NCBI GenBank assembly: GCA_964620445.1
Contig: CAZUHB010000009.1
Location: forward strand, 62,001 to 126,000
Source of the DNA: CAZUHB01 sp964620445
GTDB taxonomy: Bacteria > Planctomycetota > B15-G4 > CAYZWU01
Reading direction: 5' to 3'
Length of the DNA: 64,000 bases
Below, in pieces: positions 55,309 through 63,322 of this stretch (the stretch's first letter is position 1; every line of letters begins with the position of its first letter). Position numbers and translations under genes: made by a program. Under the pieces are notes generated by a model, which searched no databases, was not told the origin of the DNA, and saw only the letters and a program-made list of their open reading frames with translations.

Positions 55309-56457
55309 TCACCGGTCGTCCTGCTCGGGAAGAGCATCGGCCGCGCGCGACAGAAATGACGCGAACTGCTCCGCGTCGTCCCGCTCCACCGCACCGGTCA
55401 ACTCCCCGAGAGCCGCGTTGAGCGCGGCGTAGATCTCGCCCCTGAAGGGATTGAGCCGCTGGATGCTGAAGTAGAGGGCCGGGTCCTCGCTCAGCACCGA
55501 GTGGGCCGTGGCCACCTGGCGCGAGAAGGTGGTCGACGCGGCCCGGCCCAGTTCGCGCGGGTCGAGCCCCGAATGGCTGAGCGCCTCGGCGAAGAGCATG
55601 CCCGTGAGGTGGGCGAGGCCGAGCAGCCAGCCCATGGTCCGGTCATGGCGCTCGAAGGGGAGACTCACTAGATCGAGATAGGGATGGGCGAGGAGATCGA
55701 GGACCTGCTGCCGTTCCCCTTTCTCATTACCGAACGCGGCGTGAACAATGGTGAGCGGACCGTAAGGATTCTTGTCCGGGCCGAACATGGGGTGGAGCGA
55801 GATCGTGGGCGTTCCCTTCCGCCGCAGCTCATCGAGCGGTTTTTCGAGGTGGTTCTTGATCGACGCGATCTCGAAGAGGGGCGCCTTCAAACCGCGCGCG
55901 ACCATCTCCTCCAGCGCCTCGGCCGTCTTGTCGAGCGGCACGGAGATGAAGACCGCGTCGAAAGCGGCCAGGTCGGGCACATCGTCGAGCCGGCTGAAGC
56001 GCTCCTCGTGAGGGGGGAGCCCCTCCCAAGCGGAATCGACTCCTTCCGAGGTGTGGCCGATATTCTCGAAGAACCTGCGAAGCCATCCCCCCATGGCCCC
56101 GGCCGCGCCCACGATCAGAATGCGCGCCGACTTGCTGATTCCCATGCTCACGCCCACCCTGTGCTGGCGCTCCACCGATCCGTGAATGATCGACATGAAA
56201 ATCGCCTCCATCATCTCGGGCGAAACACCACAGAGCTCGGCCGCGTTGCGCGCGCGGGCGATCACGTTCTTCTCCACCTCGCGCACGACCACGGGCCGCC
56301 CGAGCTTGGCCTTGATGCGCCCCACGGTCTCGGCGAGTTTGAAACGGCGTTCCAGAAGCTCCACCATGGCCTGATCGATCATGGCGATCTCGTCACGCAA
56401 TTTCGGGATATCTTCGGACACCGTTTTTCCTTTCCGCCCCGGGGGGCTTTTCGTCAC
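55309..56457 (-). CDS. tyrA: Chorismate mutase-prephenate dehydrogenase (T-protein)
   Basis: About 382 aa from the GTG at 56457, which overlaps the aroC stop in GTGA and has AGGAG at good distance; a GTG two codons earlier is possible. Residues about 5-95 are an AroQ-type chorismate mutase (LRDEIAMIDQAMVELLERRFKLAETVGRIKA). Residues about 100-375 are prephenate dehydrogenase with ILIVGAAGAMGGWLRRFF, FISVPLDKT, SIKNHLEKPLD and SLHPMFGPDKN. It turns chorismate into 4-hydroxyphenylpyruvate for tyrosine. It is co-transcribed with aroC, apart from the trp-aro operon. Confidence 0.92.
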   Translation of the reverse strand: MTKSPPGRKGKTVSEDIPKLRDEIAMIDQAMVELLERRFKLAETVGRIKAKLGRPVVVREVEKNVIARARNAAELCGVSPEMMEAIFMSIIHGSVERQHRVGVSMGISKSARILIVGAAGAMGGWLRRFFENIGHTSEGVDSAWEGLPPHEERFSRLDDVPDLAAFDAVFISVPLDKTAEALEEMVARGLKAPLFEIASIKNHLEKPLDELRRKGTPTISLHPMFGPDKNPYGPLTIVHAAFGNEKGERQQVLDLLAHPYLDLVSLPFERHDRTMGWLLGLAHLTGMLFAEALSHSGLDPRELGRAASTTFSRQVATAHSVLSEDPALYFSIQRLNPFRGEIYAALNAALGELTGAVERDDAEQFASFLSRAADALPEQDDR

Positions 56458-57533
56458 CGGCACCTCTCCTGGAGGAGGGCGGCGTCAGCAAGGACGAGGG
56501 CCGCCATCGCCTCCACGATGGGAACGGCGCGCGGGACCACGCAGGGATCGTGACGGCCGCGGGCGGCGAGCTCCACATCTTTGCCATCGAAATCGACGGT
56601 CTTCTGGCTCTTGCCGATCGTTGCGGGCGGCTTGAAGGCGACGCGTAAGAGGATCGGTTCCCCGTTCGAGATTCCGCCCTGGACGCCGCCGCTGAAGTTG
56701 GTCCTCGTGCCGAGGCGACCGCCCCTGTCCACGAAGGGATCGTTGTGGTCCGAGCCCTTCATGGCGGTCCCGCCGAATCCCGAACCGATCTCGAATCCCT
56801 TGGTTGCCGGGATCGACAGCATGGCGCGGGCGAGCTGGGCCTCGAGCTTGTCGAATACCGGCTCCCCCCACCCGGCCGGCACGTTGCGGCAGACGCAGGC
56901 GACGATTCCGCCCAGCGAATCGGCGTCCTTCTTGGCTGCCGCGATCGCGTCGGCCATTCTGTGCGCCGCGTCGTCGTGGGGACAGCGGGTCGGTGTGGCG
57001 TCCACGATCTGGCGGGTGATCGCGTCGGAATCGACGTCGGGCGCGTCGATCACTCCCGCGGACTGGACCCAGGCCACGATCTCCACGCCGAAACGGGTGG
57101 CGAGATACTTTTCGGCGACCGCCCCCGCCGCGACCCGTCCGATCGTCTCACGCGCGCTCGCCCTGCCGCCGCCGCTCGAGGCGCGGACGCCGTACTTCAT
57201 CTGGTAGGTGTAGTCGGCGTGCGAAGGGCGCGGAATGCGCCGGAGATCGGCGTAGTCGCGCGGCTTCTGGTCCTGGTTCGCCACGTGGAGTGCGATCGGC
57301 GTTCCCAGGGTGATCGAATTCTCGACGCCCGAGAGGATCGTGACGGTGTCCTTCTCGTCGCGGTCCGTGGTCAGGGCGCTCTGCCCCGGCCGCCGCCGGT
57401 CGAGTTGCACCTGGATGTCCGCCTCGGTGAGGGAGAGACGCGGCGGGCAGCCATCGATCACGGCGCCCACCCCGGCGCAATGGGATTCGCCAAAGGTGGC
57501 GACCTGAAAGAGAGTTCCGAAAGTGCTCGACAT
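56454..57533 (-). CDS. aroC: Chorismate synthase
   Basis: A 359-aa protein of normal length. GESHCAGVGAVIDGCPPRLSLT, the RRRPGQSALTTDRDEKDTV region, SSGGGRASARETIGRVAAGAVAEKYL, SGGVQGGISNGEPI and RHDPCVVPRAVPIVEAM are the family signatures. It uses reduced FMN to convert EPSP to chorismate. First gene of an aroC-tyrA pair, divergent from the alcohol dehydrogenase gene. Confidence 0.95.
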   Translation of the reverse strand: MSSTFGTLFQVATFGESHCAGVGAVIDGCPPRLSLTEADIQVQLDRRRPGQSALTTDRDEKDTVTILSGVENSITLGTPIALHVANQDQKPRDYADLRRIPRPSHADYTYQMKYGVRASSGGGRASARETIGRVAAGAVAEKYLATRFGVEIVAWVQSAGVIDAPDVDSDAITRQIVDATPTRCPHDDAAHRMADAIAAAKKDADSLGGIVACVCRNVPAGWGEPVFDKLEAQLARAMLSIPATKGFEIGSGFGGTAMKGSDHNDPFVDRGGRLGTRTNFSGGVQGGISNGEPILLRVAFKPPATIGKSQKTVDFDGKDVELAARGRHDPCVVPRAVPIVEAMAALVLADAALLQERCR

Positions 57534-57658
57534 TTTTCCATTCCCGTTCTCAGTTTGGTTGTTGCATTCATAATAGACAAAATCAGAGCGCGCGCCCCAT
57601 GGAAAAATGGAGCCCGTCGAACGGGCGCGGGACGACCGCCCAAGGTTGGGGCCGGTCC

Positions 57659-57687
57659 TTGACAGCTTCCTGGTGTGACAACATACT
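57659..57687 (+). promoter_or_regulatory. Sigma70 promoter of the dehydrogenase-hydratase pair
   Basis: Perfect -35 TTGACA, a 17-base spacer and CATACT (4/6). It predicts a start about 45 bases before the dehydrogenase ATG at 57740. A GCCCGT-CGA-ACGGGC hairpin lies upstream at 57612-57626. Confidence 0.65.
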
Positions 57688-57739
57688 GAGTGGTCTTGAC
57701 GGCCCGAATCGATCCGATACCCAGAAGGGAGGGAATTCC

Positions 57740-58783
57740 ATGACGACAACGATGAAAGCCGCTGTTCTTCACGCCGCGAAGGACCTGCGCGTGGAAGACG
57801 TGCCTGTGCCCGAGCCGGGGCCGGGCGAAGTCCTGGTCAAGGTGGCGGCCAACGGTCTCTGCCACACCGACCTGACCTATTACGAAGGCTTGATTCCCGA
57901 TCCTCTGAAGATCTATCCCTTGATCCTGGGGCACGAAGCGGCCGGCACCGTGGCCGCTCTGGGAGAGGGAGCGGGTTCTCTTTCGGAAGGGGACGCCGTG
58001 CTCCTTCCGCCTGTTTACGGCTGCGGCGAGTGCCCGCTCTGCAAGGGGGGCGACGACAACATCTGCTCGAGAAGCCAGATGCTCGGCGGGTCGCGCGACG
58101 GGGCTTACGCACAGTACGTGGTGATTCCGGAAAAGTACGCCTTCCGCATGAAGCCGGGGCTCGACCTGTCGAGGGTGTGCGTCGCGGCCGACGCGGTTTC
58201 CACCATCACCTTCGCGCTGAAGGAGCGCGTGTGCGTGACTTCAGGAGACCAGGTGGCGGTCTTCGGCGCGGGCGGGCTCGGGCTCGCCGCCCTGGCTGTT
58301 GCCAAGGCGTTCGGAGCGGAGAAGATGTACGCTGTCGATGTACGCGACGAGAGTCTGGAGAGTGCCGCCGCCCTGGGCGCCGAGGTGTTCAATGCCAACG
58401 AGCACGAGCGGATCGACAAGGTCCTCAAGAAGGCCTCGGGCGACGGCATCCGTGTGGCCGTCGATTGCGTGGGCATGGCGGGCACGATCAAGAGCTCCTT
58501 CGGCACGATCCGCAAGGGGGGCGACGTGGCCGTGATCGGTTACACCATGGACGACTGCAAGTTCAAGGCGGGAGCCTTCATGGGCCTGCAGAAGCGTATC
58601 GGCGGATCGTGGGGCTGCCCCACGCGGCTCTTCCCCGATGTGATCAAGCTCCTCGAGGACGGACAGATCCCGCTCGATGTTCTCGTGTCCAAGATCTATC
58701 CGCTCGACAAGATTCTCGACGCCTTCACCGACCTTCACGATGGCAAGGTCGTGGGCCGCGCCGTTGTGGAGATACCGTCATGA
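57740..58783 (+). CDS. Zinc-dependent medium-chain alcohol dehydrogenase
   Basis: 347 aa from the ATG at 57740 (AAGGGAGGG upstream). Catalytic zinc ligands in GLCHTDLT and GHEAAG; structural zinc ligands in CGECPLCKGGDDNIC; NAD motif GAGGLGLAAL. It is followed, with ATGA overlap, by an enoyl-CoA hydratase family gene, so it probably oxidises a hydroxyacyl-CoA or related alcohol. With a Bam operon nearby, a 6-hydroxycyclohexenecarbonyl-CoA dehydrogenase (BamQ/Had) role is conceivable, but the sequence alone does not prove it. Confidence 0.75.
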   Translation: MTTTMKAAVLHAAKDLRVEDVPVPEPGPGEVLVKVAANGLCHTDLTYYEGLIPDPLKIYPLILGHEAAGTVAALGEGAGSLSEGDAVLLPPVYGCGECPLCKGGDDNICSRSQMLGGSRDGAYAQYVVIPEKYAFRMKPGLDLSRVCVAADAVSTITFALKERVCVTSGDQVAVFGAGGLGLAALAVAKAFGAEKMYAVDVRDESLESAAALGAEVFNANEHERIDKVLKKASGDGIRVAVDCVGMAGTIKSSFGTIRKGGDVAVIGYTMDDCKFKAGAFMGLQKRIGGSWGCPTRLFPDVIKLLEDGQIPLDVLVSKIYPLDKILDAFTDLHDGKVVGRAVVEIPS

Positions 58784-59625
58784 CCACAAGAAACGAAGAC
58801 TGGATTCTGCTCGACAAGCACCCTGAACATCCCCATGTGGGGATCCTCACGCTGAACCGCGTGGACGGCGGCAACGCGTTCAACACGCCCATGCTTGAGA
58901 TCCTTTCCGATCGGCTCGACCAGATCGAGGAGGATGTGTCGATCCGCGCCCTCGTGATCCACTCGAACGGCCCGCACGCGAGCTTCGGCGCCGATCTGAA
59001 CGAGCTGGTGGTCGAGACCGACGGCGGATACGGGCCGATCGATTACAAGACCTCGTACAAGCACGTTCTCGACGGACGCCTCGTGGCGATCAAGCTCTAC
59101 CGGCTCAGGATCCCGACGATCGGGCTGCTGCACGGATTCACTCTCGGCGGCGGGGCCGAGTTCTACACCCTGAGCGACGTGCTCTTCGCCGCTTCGGGGG
59201 ACAAGAAGGAGGGCGGCCTCATGTACGGCTTCCCCGAGGTGACGCTCGGTTGCATGGCGGGCTGGATGGGGCCGGAAAACCTGGTTCGCAGCATCGGGCC
59301 GGCCGCGGCCAAGGACCTGCTCTACACGGGCCGGCTGATCACGGCCGACGAGGCGCTCGCCTTCGGCGTGGTGCACAAGCTGATGCCCAAGGACGAACTC
59401 CTCGATGCGGGTGTGAAGTGGGCGGCAAGCGTGGCGCGCAACGCGCCCTTCGCCATCGAGTCGACGCGGCGCACGGTGAATCGCGTCATGGCCGCCGATT
59501 TCGAGGAAAACGCCTTTGCCACGCTGCACGAAACCACGAACAACCTGCTCACCGAAGATTTCGTCGCGGGCGCCTCAAAAATCCTCGAAAAACGCAAGGA
59601 GCCGGTCGAATTCAATAGGAAATAA
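58780..59625 (+). CDS. Enoyl-CoA hydratase/isomerase (crotonase) family protein
   Basis: 281 aa from the ATG at 58780, overlapping the dehydrogenase stop. Oxyanion-hole segments are HASFGADLNEL and LHGFTLGGGAEF; the acid-base Glu region reads GFPEVTLGCMAGWMGPENL. Length and motifs are those of a simple crotonase; it does not resemble the longer ring hydrolase BamA/Oah. It could be a dienoyl-CoA hydratase (BamR-like) or an ordinary beta-oxidation enzyme. Its TAA directly touches the 128-bp palindrome. Confidence 0.75.
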   Translation: MTTRNEDWILLDKHPEHPHVGILTLNRVDGGNAFNTPMLEILSDRLDQIEEDVSIRALVIHSNGPHASFGADLNELVVETDGGYGPIDYKTSYKHVLDGRLVAIKLYRLRIPTIGLLHGFTLGGGAEFYTLSDVLFAASGDKKEGGLMYGFPEVTLGCMAGWMGPENLVRSIGPAAAKDLLYTGRLITADEALAFGVVHKLMPKDELLDAGVKWAASVARNAPFAIESTRRTVNRVMAADFEENAFATLHETTNNLLTEDFVAGASKILEKRKEPVEFNRK

Positions 59626-59753
59626 AACGGCCCCCGGAACAAATCCTCCATTAGTTATTCCGGGAACGATTCTTTCACGGCATCAAGTTCCCTTGATGCC
59701 GTGAAAGAATCGTTCCCGGAATAACTAATGGAGGATTTGTTCCGGGGGCCGTT
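59626..59753. repeat. Perfect 128-bp palindrome (62-bp arms, 4-base loop)
   Basis: Bases 59626-59687 are the exact reverse complement of 59692-59753, with TTCC between. Each arm also contains a smaller inverted repeat (CCCGGAA ... TTCCGGG). It fills the whole space between two convergent genes: it starts right after the hydratase TAA and its last two bases are part of the stop codon of the minus-strand gene. No T-run follows on either strand. Confidence 0.97.
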
Positions 59754-61248
59754 ATTCGTAGCCGGCCAGGTGGGCCGGGTCCTTGCGGTCAGCCGGTTTG
59801 CGATAGCGCCAGTCGATCTCGCCCAGAACCTCGGCGATCAGGGCCGCCAGATCAGGGTCGTACTCCTCGAGCTCCTCGCGCGTATTCACGTGGTTGTGGT
59901 CGTGGTCGGACTGCCGGTTCGTGTCGAACCAGGACTGCACACCCTCGGCCCAGTACTCGGCCCGGTTCTTGCCCGCGTACTTGCCCTTCCAGAGCCCCTT
60001 GGCCACCGCCTTCTGGTAGAGCGCCTCGAGCTTTTTGTCGAACTCCTTGTCAATGGTCATGAGACCCATGTGGTGAATGGTATGAGCAAACTCGTGAATG
60101 AGAATGTTCTCGGTCTCGTAGGGATCGCCCCGTAAGCCGAGGAGGTTCTCCTCGCCGCAGCTCACCGCCGGCCGCGCGGTCGTGGCACCCAGACCGCGGG
60201 CGCGCTTGTCCCAGAACTCGGCCGGCTCGAGATCGCTGTGCTCGGGAATCATCGTGGTCAACTCGCCATGAGCCATGACCGCGAACCTTGTCTTGTTCTT
60301 CACGAGGGCTTTCAAGATATCGCCGCGGTTCTGGAGCATCTTGCCGATCAGGAAAGCGGCCTCGATCAGCGCGAAATCGGAGACCTTCTCCGAGGCCACC
60401 ACGGGCAGCCCCCCCGCATCGACATATTTCCTGTAAAAGGGATCGAGACCGAAGGCCGCCACCACCTCCTCCGGCGGAGGACGCAACCCGGGACTTTCGC
60501 CGGGCCCGCGCAGATGGAAAAGAGCGGGATCGATCGCGCCGTTGATCTCGAACAGCGCGTATTTCTCGGTCGCACGCATCGTACCCGATCCGAAATGAAC
60601 GGTCTGCTCGCGCCGCACGGGAAGCCGCGAAGTCCCCTCGACCCACAGCGTCCCCTCGGCCACATGCTTCCCGCCCACGGCGATATCGAAGGCGACCGTC
60701 CTCCGATCGATGCCGCCATCCGGTTCCGCCCCGCCAGAGACGAAGCTCGAGCACCGTACCCACTCCCGGACCGTCCCGTCAGAACGGTCGGGAGGCCCGC
60801 CGCCTTTGAGCACCGCAATATTGTGAAGCAGGCCCATGCGGGTCAGGCCGATCACGACCGCCTCGCCGAGTGCGGCCGGTGTCCCGCCCTCGAAAAACCT
60901 CCTGTCCGCTCTCGATCCCTTCTCTTTCGGCCCGCCCCGCATGAGCACACCGTCCGAGATAAAACCGAGATCCACCGGAACGCCCATGAAGGCGCCCGAG
61001 ACGTCGAGCCGTACCTTGTTGCTCGGCGGTTCCATCAGGAGCGTCCCCTTCACCGACGTGGCGATCGCCCCCTCGGAGGAGATCTCGAACTCGACACGCA
61101 CCCTCTCGGCGCAAAGCAGCATTTTTTCGATGCCGCCGAAGAGGTCGGCCGCGTCCTCCGCGGCGCCCGCCGCAAAACCGCAGAAAAAGTGGAGGCACAA
61201 AAAAAAGGCCCACCCAGCCCGACGGATCACTCTCTCCATTCCGTTCAT
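59752..61248 (-). CDS. Secreted zinc metallopeptidase-like protein with N-terminal LolA-like domain
   Basis: 498 aa from the ATG at 61248, which overlaps the upstream stop in ATGA; residues about 12-30 are a signal peptide. Residues about 35-270 look like a LolA/DUF2092-type beta domain (VRVEFEISSEGAIATSVKGTLLMEPPSNKVRLDVSG pattern). Near residue 386 LIHEFAHTIHHMG is an HExxH zinc site, with EYWAEGVQSWFD downstream as possible third ligand. The function is a guess: a periplasmic or surface peptidase. Its stop codon lies in the arm of the palindrome. Confidence 0.65.
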   Translation of the reverse strand: MNGMERVIRRAGWAFFLCLHFFCGFAAGAAEDAADLFGGIEKMLLCAERVRVEFEISSEGAIATSVKGTLLMEPPSNKVRLDVSGAFMGVPVDLGFISDGVLMRGGPKEKGSRADRRFFEGGTPAALGEAVVIGLTRMGLLHNIAVLKGGGPPDRSDGTVREWVRCSSFVSGGAEPDGGIDRRTVAFDIAVGGKHVAEGTLWVEGTSRLPVRREQTVHFGSGTMRATEKYALFEINGAIDPALFHLRGPGESPGLRPPPEEVVAAFGLDPFYRKYVDAGGLPVVASEKVSDFALIEAAFLIGKMLQNRGDILKALVKNKTRFAVMAHGELTTMIPEHSDLEPAEFWDKRARGLGATTARPAVSCGEENLLGLRGDPYETENILIHEFAHTIHHMGLMTIDKEFDKKLEALYQKAVAKGLWKGKYAGKNRAEYWAEGVQSWFDTNRQSDHDHNHVNTREELEEYDPDLAALIAEVLGEIDWRYRKPADRKDPAHLAGYE

Positions 61249-62222
61249 GGCGCCTTCTCGAAAATCTCTTTCAATCGTTTGATATGCTCCGGTGACGTTC
61301 CACAGCAGCCGCCGATGATCCGCGCCCCGGCGTCGCGCCACCTCAAGGCGAAGGCGCCGTATTCTTCCGGTCCGATCCTGTTCCCGATCCATTCCATGCG
61401 CCGGTTGTCCCAGTTCCTGCCGTCATTCGCGTAAACGCCGACAGTCTCCCGCGGACCGAGAGCCCCTTTGAGATCGGTCAGCGCGCGCTTCACGAGATCG
61501 TACCGCGTACACTGGACGAACCAGATCAAAGGCGCAACCGGCGAGAGCACCCCCACCGCCTCGGCCATGCTCACGCCGGCCAGTGTTTTTCCATCGGGGC
61601 CGCAGGTGAATCCCACGGCCACATCCGTTTCTCCCCGGTCGCGGGCCGCCAGTGCAACACCCTCGATCTCCTCGAGCGTTGTCAGCGTCTCGAAGATGAC
61701 CAGATCCGATCGAGCTGCCTGGCGCACCTCGAGCTCGGTCTTGATCAGCCGCGCCGTCTCGGCAGCGGGCAATGTGCTCGACCGGGCGTAAGGGCCTTCG
61801 AAGCTGCCCATGCAGGTGGCCGCCGCGATCGGTTCCCCAGCCGGAATCGCCTTCTGAACGCTTTCGATCGCGACACGGATCAGGCCGGCGTGAAGCACAC
61901 CGCCGTGCACCGCACCGCCCTCGGTCCCTGCAAAACCGGCGACCAACCCCTCATCGCAGCTGGGACTCGTGAGAAAGGCCTTGCAGAACGGCTTCAGCGC
62001 ATAATGAGTGTTGGCGGTCAGGATCTGCGCACCGGCATCGACGAAATCCCCGTGGATCGCATCGTTGATCTTTCGCCCCTCGGGAGAGAGGAGCGAAAAG
62101 GATCCCCACAAGGTGCTGTGGGTGGTGACGCCCCTGTCCTCGCAGGTGGTTCCCATACCGCCATCCATGAGGATGACTCGGTCAGGACTCCGTGCCAGCA
62201 GATCTCGGATCGGAATGGCCAT
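61245..62222 (-). CDS. Homocysteine S-methyltransferase family protein
   Basis: A 325-aa barrel protein. LMDGGMGTTCEDRG at the start and IIGGCCGTSPEHIKRL at the end are the family hallmarks; the CC of GGCCGT plus an upstream Cys (FVQCTRYD) would hold the catalytic zinc. It lacks the folate and B12 domains of MetH, so it is of the MmuM/MHT type, using S-methylmethionine or another methyl donor. It is followed by the metallopeptidase with overlap. Confidence 0.8.
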   Translation of the reverse strand: MAIPIRDLLARSPDRVILMDGGMGTTCEDRGVTTHSTLWGSFSLLSPEGRKINDAIHGDFVDAGAQILTANTHYALKPFCKAFLTSPSCDEGLVAGFAGTEGGAVHGGVLHAGLIRVAIESVQKAIPAGEPIAAATCMGSFEGPYARSSTLPAAETARLIKTELEVRQAARSDLVIFETLTTLEEIEGVALAARDRGETDVAVGFTCGPDGKTLAGVSMAEAVGVLSPVAPLIWFVQCTRYDLVKRALTDLKGALGPRETVGVYANDGRNWDNRRMEWIGNRIGPEEYGAFALRWRDAGARIIGGCCGTSPEHIKRLKEIFEKAP

Positions 62223-62362
62223 TACGAGATGGTTCTCCTGTGTCTCCTGGGCATTTCTCCTGGCTCACCTGCGAGCGCCACCGAAAGGTGCCGGGTAATT
62301 GTAACCGCTCCCCGGCGGAAAATCACGAAGATCGTCGCGTCAGTCCCTCGAAGCCGGATCGT

Positions 62363-63322
62363 TCACAACGCCTGCTCGAGGCTCTTCACGTAGTTCACGG
62401 GAGCATGGTCGGAGAGGTAGCTCGGCGGCTCGAACCAGTTGCGCACGTCGAAGATCTCCTTGAACCACAACGCGCCGCGCGATCGGCCGCTGTCCTGTCC
62501 GTCGGACGCCGACCCTTCCCGAGAAGGGCGGCCACCGCCGCCGCCGGGATCGAGACGATGCAGCTCCCCGGCGTGGCAGTACTCGAGCGTCGCGATCGAC
62601 GGGGGGACTCGAACGACGCAATCGTTCCGGTTGACCACCCTGAACAGGCCAAGGCGCGCCAAACGCTTGGCGAACGCCCTGTTCCCCACGCGCGGCGAGC
62701 CGAAGGTGTACACACCGTGAGGCGGCGCCCCCTCGGTGCTGAGTCGCGCCGCGGCCACCGTTGCCAGGGCCGCTCCGAGGCTGTGGCCCGTGCAAAAGTA
62801 GGGACGGTCGAGAGAACGGACCGCTCCCGCCACCTCCTTCCACACACCGGCGAGCGCATCGAAGAACCCATCGTGAACGAGACCGCCCCCCACGTCGCGA
62901 CCCTGGGCGAACTTGATATTGGTCAACCAGTCGCGCGGACTGTCCGTGCCGCGGAACACGAGGACCGCCGCGGGCGGCCCGGGCCGCGGCCGGCAGCCGT
63001 CGGACAGCCGATCATCCCCCCCCCGCCCGTCGCGGGTCGCGACCAGTGCTCCATAGGTTTCGCCTCTCGAAAAGCGCGCCACCTCGTCGAAGCCGGCCGC
63101 TGCCAGGATCTCCCTTCTCGTCGGTTCGAGAAGATCAGAGCCTGATTCGTCCCTGTCCTTCCTGTATATCAACCTGGACAGCTCGGCCAGCCACCAGGCA
63201 TTGACCGGGCTGAACCGCGACGACCGGAGCTCGAAGCAAGGGCCGGCCGGTCCCAGGGCGGCAAAGAAATCGCTCGCCTCGCCCGGTTTGAGAAGCGCTT
63301 CCCAGCTCGTGTCCGGATTCAC
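62363..63322 (-). CDS. Class 3 lipase family protein
   Basis: A 319-aa alpha/beta hydrolase. The nucleophile Ser is in CTGHSLGAALATVAAARL, preceded by VLVFRGTDSPRDWLTN (oxyanion region), and followed by VYTFGSPRVGN with the catalytic Asp region and a late His near the C-terminus. These are features of Lipase_3 (PF01764). No signal peptide is seen, so it may act in the cytoplasm. The GTG start overlaps the upstream stop by 4 bases (GTGA). Confidence 0.82.
   Translation of the reverse strand: MNPDTSWEALLKPGEASDFFAALGPAGPCFELRSSRFSPVNAWWLAELSRLIYRKDRDESGSDLLEPTRREILAAAGFDEVARFSRGETYGALVATRDGRGGDDRLSDGCRPRPGPPAAVLVFRGTDSPRDWLTNIKFAQGRDVGGGLVHDGFFDALAGVWKEVAGAVRSLDRPYFCTGHSLGAALATVAAARLSTEGAPPHGVYTFGSPRVGNRAFAKRLARLGLFRVVNRNDCVVRVPPSIATLEYCHAGELHRLDPGGGGGRPSREGSASDGQDSGRSRGALWFKEIFDVRNWFEPPSYLSDHAPVNYVKSLEQAL

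Noticed and set aside
57612..57626. GCCCGT-CGA-ACGGGC hairpin upstream of the alcohol dehydrogenase
   Set aside because: No T-run and no clear partner protein; too short to call a terminator or operator.
59626..59753. Palindrome as a simple fold-back chimera of the assembly
   Set aside because: A fold-back would duplicate the flanking gene as well; instead the left flank is a hydratase and the right flank an unrelated metallopeptidase, both ending naturally. A smaller artefact is still possible and is listed for checking.
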